Positions 58,732 to 64,000 of a DNA stretch of 64,000 nt are shown in pieces. Numbering within the stretch: the first letter of the stretch is position 1; each line of letters opens with the position of its first letter. The notes below the pieces were generated by a model. The model made no database searches and was not told the DNA's origin. It saw only the letters and a program-made list of their open reading frames with translations. The stretch comes from Papaver somniferum. Taxonomy: Eukaryota; Streptophyta; Magnoliopsida; Ranunculales; Papaveraceae. The stretch is taken from NCBI RefSeq assembly GCF_003573695.1, contig NC_039358.1, positions 11,656,637 to 11,720,636 on the forward strand, in the 5' to 3' direction. A program made the translations under genes and the position numbers.

Positions 58732-59132
58732 TTTTCTCTACATCCATCTTCTTAATCTTTCCATGTGATTGGTTGACTCCGGTTATGATGTACAAAAACA
58801 ATCTGAGTAGTGCTCCGTCTCTTATATGAATTGTAGTATGCTTGAGTGCAAACTCGTGTACAACAATTGGAATTTCGCATCAGGGTACTTCCTCCTGTAG
58901 TCAATGAGATTATGCCAACCAAGGAGATTCTTTAGTGCATTCCAAGGTTTTGCGTAGATAACTAGGGTCCGGAGTATGTGGGTACACCTTTGCTAAACCC
59001 TCCGAAGACAACACTCCGCCGCTAGGGCCACCTAGCGGTTTAACGGCTTGTTGCACGTGCTAAGTGTAGTCATTTTTATTTTTCTAGATTAGATTTGCTC
59101 GAGGACCAGCAAATAATAAGTTTGGGGGTATT
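58732..59132 (+). mobile_element. 3' internal end of a gypsy element, upstream of an LTR
   Basis: Matches 63151-63560 closely (CCATCTTCTTAATCTTTCC, GCATCAGGGTACTTCC, the CCGCTAGG palindrome, AATAAGTTTGGGGGTATT). It lies outside the 5' LTR of the element that follows, so the array reads internal-LTR-internal-LTR. Confidence 0.8.
59019..59038 (+). other. Palindrome before the polypurine tract
   Basis: CCGCTAGG-GCCA-CCTAGCGG forms a perfect 8-bp stem with a 4-base loop. Also present at 63447-63466, and with one mismatch in the element at 8692-17437 (near 10321-10340). Confidence 0.7.
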
Positions 59133-60310
59133 TGGTAGACACATTTTTGTGACCGAATTGTCCTCAATTTTCAGTATTGTTGGTACTCGATTTTCTTCTT
59201 ATTATGGTGTTTTATGTGTTTGTAGGTATTTTTGGAAAATAAACATTTTTGGAAAATTCGGTTCGAAAAGTTGGTATAGGCACCCGGAGGACACATGTAA
59301 TTCGGACTCTCAGTTTTGGATAAGGGGCATCTAACTGATAAGGGGCACCCCAGGGAGCCAACTGCTAATCGCACCCCATTACTGGTTAAGGGGGCTCCAT
59401 CTTCTTCCTTGATTTGAAAAGAAAAATTGGCGGGAAATTTGGTTTCAACGGTAAAGGATTTATTATCTTTAAGATAAAAATATCTTCTTGCCTTACGCAC
59501 ATGAAATTTTGTAGAAAAAGGAAGTTATCTTGTATTAAACAAGAAAGATATCCTTAGAAGATTTTATCTTGGATTTTATTCTGCGAATTAAAGAAGATAT
59601 GGGTTTAGTAAAGACATATATACAATAAAGAGAAGGAAAAATTCCTGAAGATATTTTTAATTAAAAAGAAGAAGATTTTGGAGTTATGGAAGAATATATT
59701 TGAGTGATGTGTATTTGTGTGTATAAATAGAGAGCTAGAGAGCACATTTGGGGGGAGTTTTGGGAGAGAAAATAAAATCACTGCTTTAATAATTTTCTCA
59801 TATTTTCATCATTTGTAAACCACTTTTTGAGCCATGAATAAATATTTTAAGTGTGTTTTCAACGTGATGAGCTAATCCCCAACACTGGGACGACGGAGGA
59901 AGACGAGTATCATACATGGGTAAAATTATTTAATTCTTTTTAAGACTTTTGCATTAATTTTAATTGAAATATGATTTGAATTAATTGGTTGTCATTTAAT
60001 TTGATGAAGTACGCTTAGCTTAAATATTTTGATACATCATGCTTAGGATTTACAACTAATATTTTGAGAATCTACCTTGGCAAAATCAGAGTCTATGTTA
60101 ATTTTATTTATTGAGCTTTAATTGTTGAGAATAAATAAATCGAACCCTATGTTATGAATTCGACGAAATCCTAGTCCCAGTAACTCTCTTCATCTTGTGA
60201 CAAAATTTTGTATATATTTTTCTTTTATTTTAGTTTATTAATTCTTAAAATCAATCTCATCCAGTCCGAGTGAACGACAACTCTATTTACCACTATATAA
60301 AATTACATCA
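59133..60310 (+). repeat. 5' LTR
   Basis: Begins TGGTAGACACATTTTTG and ends AATTACATCA, 1178 bp. Compared with the LTR at 63561 it has a 17-bp local duplication (GAAAATAAACATTTTTG) near 59235. Confidence 0.85.
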
Positions 60311-60841
60311 AATTTTTAACACCGCCGACGCGGATTCATTTATAGATTTATTTTTAGGTTTTTTTATTATTATTTTTATTCTTTTTTACGCGTTTTGGTA
60401 TTTTTGTTTGCTTTCATATTTGGATCTAAGCTAAGGAAAAAGAGAAAGTGCTGAAAACAAAAGTGAAGCCAAAGAAGGAAAGAAAAGAGGAATCCAAAAG
60501 GAGTGAAGAAGAAGATTTTTTGTATATAGATAGTTTATTTTATTTTTAGAAACTGTAAATAGGTTTTTATTTTTGTAATTTTTTATTTTTGGACTTTTTG
60601 AACTTTATTTTTGGAACATTGGACATTAATATTTTTAAAACCCTAAGGAAGGGTGAATTAAATAAAACTGCTGCAGGGAAAGACGGCAATTACGATACTG
60701 TCTCGGCCCCTCAGGTTCGTGCACTGACATTGGAGTCGGTGGCCTGAGTCGACTTCAACGGTTCATCGCCCGTCTGGTGCGGGAGGTAAGACTCTATCCA
60801 CCCACGAATCCCCTGTCAGTGGGTTTTATTTTGTGTTAAGA
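60311..60841 (+). other. PBS and leader
   Basis: AATTTTTAACACCGCCGACGC follows the LTR at the position of TTGGCGCCGCAGACGC in the left element, so the tRNA-Asp-type PBS appears mutated (TAACACCG for TGGCGCCG). The leader holds the conserved stem-loop (60710-60748) and a splice-donor-like GGGAGGTAAGAC (60781). Confidence 0.6.
60710..60748 (+). ncRNA. Conserved leader stem-loop
   Basis: Outer stem CTCAGG/CCTGAG (60710-60715 with 60743-60748) and inner stem CACTGAC/GTCGGTG (60722-60728 with 60735-60741, one G-U). Counterpart of 15508-15546. Confidence 0.6.
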
Positions 60842-62446
60842 ATGTCGAACTGGTATTATAATAGCCAATACAATGAATATCCGACTGAACAAAATGGACA
60901 TTACTACTTTGACCATAGTGTGAATAGTGATTGGGAACATAAACCTATTGAAAGTTGCTCATACCATGGTGAGCTCAATTTTTATTCGCGCACCCCCGGG
61001 TTATACGAGCAAAACGATCCTCCTATTTCTCTAGAAGAGTCTCTCAAGAGTTTGAATGAGTCAACAAAGAAGTTTCACTTATTTATGAAGGAGACTTATA
61101 ATATTCCGCTTCCAAAAGAGTCCGTAGAGCAAACAAATAAGATGTCTCTAGAAGATTCCCTCAAGCAATTTACTGAAAGTACAAATAGGATTGTGGAAAG
61201 ATTTGCTCAAGATAGTCTTAAATTCCAATATAGTGTTCCCAATACCACCCTTGAAAATAAGGATAGTTTTTATTCATATAATCAAGATGACGAGGTTAGA
61301 ATTGGTAACACTACTTGTTTAGATGAGGTTCGATCATTTTCATATAGTGATGATTATGATGAGGATAGTATTGATGAAGAATCTGAAATATGTAGGCATA
61401 GTGATCAGGAATTTGTTACTCCGGTTGAGCTTTATAATGATAATGTTATTTCTAGTACAAATCCAAATAATTTTAATAATTATTCACCTATTCAAAAGGA
61501 AGAGGATTTGACTAAAAATATCCCTGTTTTGGACGATATAGTTTTTCCTTTTCATGAAGCCAACGAAGGTTTAGAGGAACGAGTTTATTTTGAGTCTAGA
61601 GATTTAGAAACAATAGTCTTAGACAAAGAAAGTGAACTCGTAGAGATGAGTGAGGATGAACCTGACTTAGAAGAATCAATTGACCATTTCCAGGAATCTG
61701 ATGACCTAGAAATTAGGGAAGTTGTGACTAGTCTTTTTAGAGACACTGAAAACTCTAAGTTTGGGGGTAATTATCATTCTCTGTGTGCTTTAACTCTTAG
61801 AAAGGTCCCTCACTTGGGACTTGATATATGTGCCTCAACCATTGTGCCATATTTCCGTCATACTAGCTCTTCTGAACCTAATAATGTCCAGGAAGAAGTT
61901 CAGTTGTTAGAAACCCATCCTCTGGTTGATGTGGTTTACCCAGGCTATGATACTCAGATTGATTTTGTTTTCCTACCAAAAACTTTTATTCCAATTGTGG
62001 GAACATTTGAATTTGAAATGTGCCAGTTATTGAGTTTTGAGACTAAACCTAATTACTTTAGGAGATTAGGGTCGACACATTTGCTTAAGAATGACCACTA
62101 CTGTGGTAAACTGTGTGAGTCAAATCTGATTGACTTAGAGGATCCTCAATTATTCAGGTTGTTATGTGCTTCTGAGTCCCTAGTTAAGTATTTCCAGACT
62201 CTTCAACCTGACCTTCAGAATCTTACCTTTGAGGAAATTAGGCCCTTGAAAATATTTTATCTAGACCCTTTTATAAAACCTGAACCTGAACCACAACTAG
62301 ATATAGTTGTCTTAATTAAAAAATTAGATACGGGTATGTTCGGTATCTTCATGGTCTGCTGTAACTTCCTTTTCCTTTGGGTAACACTTTTTGATTCAGA
62401 TGACCCGCAGTTGTTCAAGTTACTTCTATATAATTATATGAGGTGA
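60842..62446 (+). CDS. 534-residue ORF of the non-autonomous gypsy element, C-terminal hydrophobic segment
   Basis: The first ATG in frame is at 60842 (MSNWYYNSQYNEYPTEQ). The N-terminal part has two related heptad-like units, SLEESLKSLNESTKKFHLF and SLEDSLKQFTESTNRIVERF. The middle is strongly acidic (DDYDEDSIDEESE). Near residues 498-517 is a hydrophobic run (MFGIFMVCCNFLFLWVTLF) fit for a membrane segment, followed by DPQLFKLLLYNYMR. A DPQLFRLL motif also occurs about 90 residues earlier. The element at 8692-17437 keeps the middle block (LEIRNIMTSL, DTQSSKFG) and a hydrophobic stretch ending GPQLFRLLIYD. No known domain is recognised. The ORF is open along its whole length, unlike nearly every other TE ORF here. 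It could be an envelope-like or accessory protein; function unknown. Confidence 0.7.
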   Translation: MSNWYYNSQYNEYPTEQNGHYYFDHSVNSDWEHKPIESCSYHGELNFYSRTPGLYEQNDPPISLEESLKSLNESTKKFHLFMKETYNIPLPKESVEQTNKMSLEDSLKQFTESTNRIVERFAQDSLKFQYSVPNTTLENKDSFYSYNQDDEVRIGNTTCLDEVRSFSYSDDYDEDSIDEESEICRHSDQEFVTPVELYNDNVISSTNPNNFNNYSPIQKEEDLTKNIPVLDDIVFPFHEANEGLEERVYFESRDLETIVLDKESELVEMSEDEPDLEESIDHFQESDDLEIREVVTSLFRDTENSKFGGNYHSLCALTLRKVPHLGLDICASTIVPYFRHTSSSEPNNVQEEVQLLETHPLVDVVYPGYDTQIDFVFLPKTFIPIVGTFEFEMCQLLSFETKPNYFRRLGSTHLLKNDHYCGKLCESNLIDLEDPQLFRLLCASESLVKYFQTLQPDLQNLTFEEIRPLKIFYLDPFIKPEPEPQLDIVVLIKKLDTGMFGIFMVCCNFLFLWVTLFDSDDPQLFKLLLYNYMR

Positions 62447-63560
62447 CTAATTCCTTCCGATGTCTGGCTGAAGACTTTAAACTTAGCACTTCTTGGGAGG
62501 TAACCTAATCTCATGCAATACGGTAATATATTTCCTTAACTCTTTTGCTTCAAAGGGCAACAATTTCTCCTTGTTCATATGCTTTTAATTTTATCTTTAT
62601 AACATTGAGGACAATGTTAGATTTGAGTTTGGGGGTATGGGAGAAACTTTTTAGTTGCAATAAATAAACTCCAGAGCCTAGAAATTTATGTTTATTAAGG
62701 ATGGCACTAACCAATCTAAGTGGATGGAAGCATCTTGGTTATAGGAGTTGAGGAACCAATCTAATTAGATGGAAACATCTAAAGAATCTATTCATAAAAG
62801 CACAGAGTTCAGGTGTTAGAATTAAAAAAAAAACATGGTAGTTTCGCCATATCTCGTTGAATCCGTTTCACCTTCTGTTTTTATTTTCTTATAAGTGATT
62901 GGGTGAAATAGAGTGATTAAGATATAAAAAAAGTAAAAATAAAATAAAATGAGACCAGACCATCAGACCAACCAGAATAAATTCAATAAAGTCGACCACC
63001 GGAGCCCTTGTATATGCCAGTTGTGTTGACCTAGAGTTAGGATTATCACCCGCTGGTTCCCTTGTATATGCCAGCTGTATTGATATTAGTCAGACCGGTA
63101 TCTCAGTCCATCAGGATAGGTTCACCTTAGTCAACATCAAAACCATCTATGTTTTTCTCTACTTCCATCTTCTTAATCTTTCCATGTGATTGGTTGACTC
63201 CGGTTATGATGTACATAAACTATCTGAGTAGAGATCTGTCTCTTATATGAATTTTAGTATGCTTGAGTGCAAACTCGTGTACAACAATTGGAATTTCGCA
63301 TCAGGGTACTTCCTCCTGTAGTCAATGAGAGTATGTCAACCAAGGAGATTCTTTAGTGCCTTCCAAGGTTTTGCGTATATAGCTAGGGTCCGGAGTAAAG
63401 GTTTTGTGGGTACACCTCTGGTAAACCCTCCGAAGACAACACTCTGCCGCTAGGGCCACCTAGCGGTTTAACGGCTTGCTGCACGCGCTAAGTGTAGTCA
63501 CTTTTATTTTTCTAGATTAGATTTGATCGAGGACTAGCAAATAATAAGTTTGGGGGTATT
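62447..63560 (+). other. Conserved 3' non-coding region and polypurine tract
   Basis: Includes CTTGGGAGGTAACCTAATC, CATTGAGGACAATGTTAG, the ATGGAAGCATC/ATGGAAACATC pair, CTTGTATATGCCAG twice, the CCGCTAGG palindrome (63447-63466) and AATAAGTTTGGGGGTATT (63545-63560). Very similar to 10215-11740 in inverted orientation. Confidence 0.75.
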
Positions 63561-64000
63561 TGATAGACACATTTTTGTGACCGAATTATCCTCAATTTTC
63601 AGTATTGTTGGTACCCGATTTTCTACTTATTATGGTGTTTTATGTGTTTGTAGGTATTTTTGGAAAATTCGGCTCGAAAAGTTGGTATAGGCACCCGGAG
63701 GACACATGTTATTCGGACTCTCAGTTTTGGATAAGGGACATCTAACTGATAAGGGGCACCCCAGGGAGCCAAGTGCTAATCACACCCAATTACTGGTTAA
63801 GGGGGATCCATCTTTTTCCTTGATTTGAAAATAAAAATTGGCGGGAAATTTGGTTTCAACGGTAAAGGATTTATTATCTTTAAGATAAGAATATCTTCTT
63901 GCCTTACAAACATGAAGTTTTGAAGAAAAAGGAAGTCATCTTGTATTAACACAAGAAAGATATCCTTAGAAGATTTTATCTTGGATTTTATTCTGCGAAT
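63561..64000 (+). repeat. 3' LTR (truncated by window end)
   Basis: Begins TGATAGACACATTTTTG and follows the 5' LTR sequence to the edge of the window. Confidence 0.9.

Larger units (their letters stand above)
59133..64000 (+). mobile_element. Non-autonomous gypsy element encoding a membrane-type ORF (right end cut off)
   Basis: 5' LTR 59133-60310, leader with stem-loop, a single 534-codon ORF, 3' non-coding region, polypurine tract, 3' LTR from 63561 to beyond the window. There is no gag, protease, reverse transcriptase or integrase. The leader, 3' region and end of the ORF match the element at 8692-17437, so both belong to one family. Confidence 0.85.

Noticed and set aside
60833..60841. 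Start of the 534-residue ORF at GTG 60833
   Set aside because: The first ATG in frame is at 60842 and there is no reason to invoke a non-ATG start in a plant element.

Overview
This window is nuclear DNA from a flowering plant, most likely a eudicot. The evidence is spliced genes of plant families (a malectin-like/LRR protein, a plant mobile domain gene, a U3 snoRNP WD40 gene), dense nested LTR retrotransposons with plant-type gag/pol domains, AT-rich spacers, and plant promoter elements (telo-boxes plus a site II element). A poppy or other Ranunculales genome is my guess from the general look of the repeats; I could not test it. The assembly has one gap, 268 N at 10968-11235.

Real genes. 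Two are convincing, both on the minus strand. At 19769-23693 eight exons join in phase into a 588-codon kinase-less malectin-like/LRR secreted or membrane protein. At 24333-28958 seven exons join in phase into a 521-residue RRP9/U3-55K (plant YAO-type) U3 snoRNP WD40 protein, whose 5' region carries two telo-boxes and a site II element. A broken direct duplicate of the malectin gene lies at 1-1138 and runs off the left edge. At 36.7-38.6 kb there is an unrecognised minus-strand gene remnant with good splice sites but broken frames.

Mobile DNA, left to right. (1) 1.5-6.2 kb: inverted-repeat-flanked DNA holding a MYB/SANT-like ORF (+) and a degraded plant mobile domain gene (-), the latter with a 286-bp internal tandem duplication. 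(2) 6.56-18.36 kb: a long copia-type LTR (minus) split by a small hAT-like MITE and by a complete non-autonomous Ty3/gypsy element (8692-17437). (3) 29.25-30.29 kb: a hAT-like element with 8-bp target duplication, directly upstream of the RRP9 promoter. (4) 31-36.3 kb: remains of a Tat/Ogre-like gypsy element whose protease is split by a 1039-bp solo LTR. (5) 39.1-44.8 kb: a minus-strand copia fragment with an LTR, polypurine tracts and gag but no recognisable pol. (6) 44.8-54.1 kb: the 3' end of an Athila-like gypsy element whose long LTR is split by a recent copia insertion (47906-52902, LTRs 2 differences in 247). (7) 54.4-56.7 kb: another LTR-like block. (8) 57.5-58.2 kb: the C-terminal part of a reverse-transcriptase-type protein with a restriction-like nuclease signature. 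(9) 58.7-64.0 kb: a second non-autonomous gypsy element of the same family as the one at 8.7-17.4 kb, encoding a 534-residue protein with a C-terminal hydrophobic segment.

Most interesting. The two gypsy elements form one non-autonomous family. Both lack reverse transcriptase and integrase, and both keep a conserved leader RNA stem with a compensatory base-pair change, a strongly conserved 3' non-coding region, a palindrome before the polypurine tract, and the C-terminus of an unusual membrane-type protein. The left copy is flanked by a 229-bp direct duplication of its target instead of about 5 bp, and carries extra primer-binding-site sequence outside one LTR. Recurrent amber codons at sites where the family has CAG suggest decay by deamination of methylated CHG cytosines.
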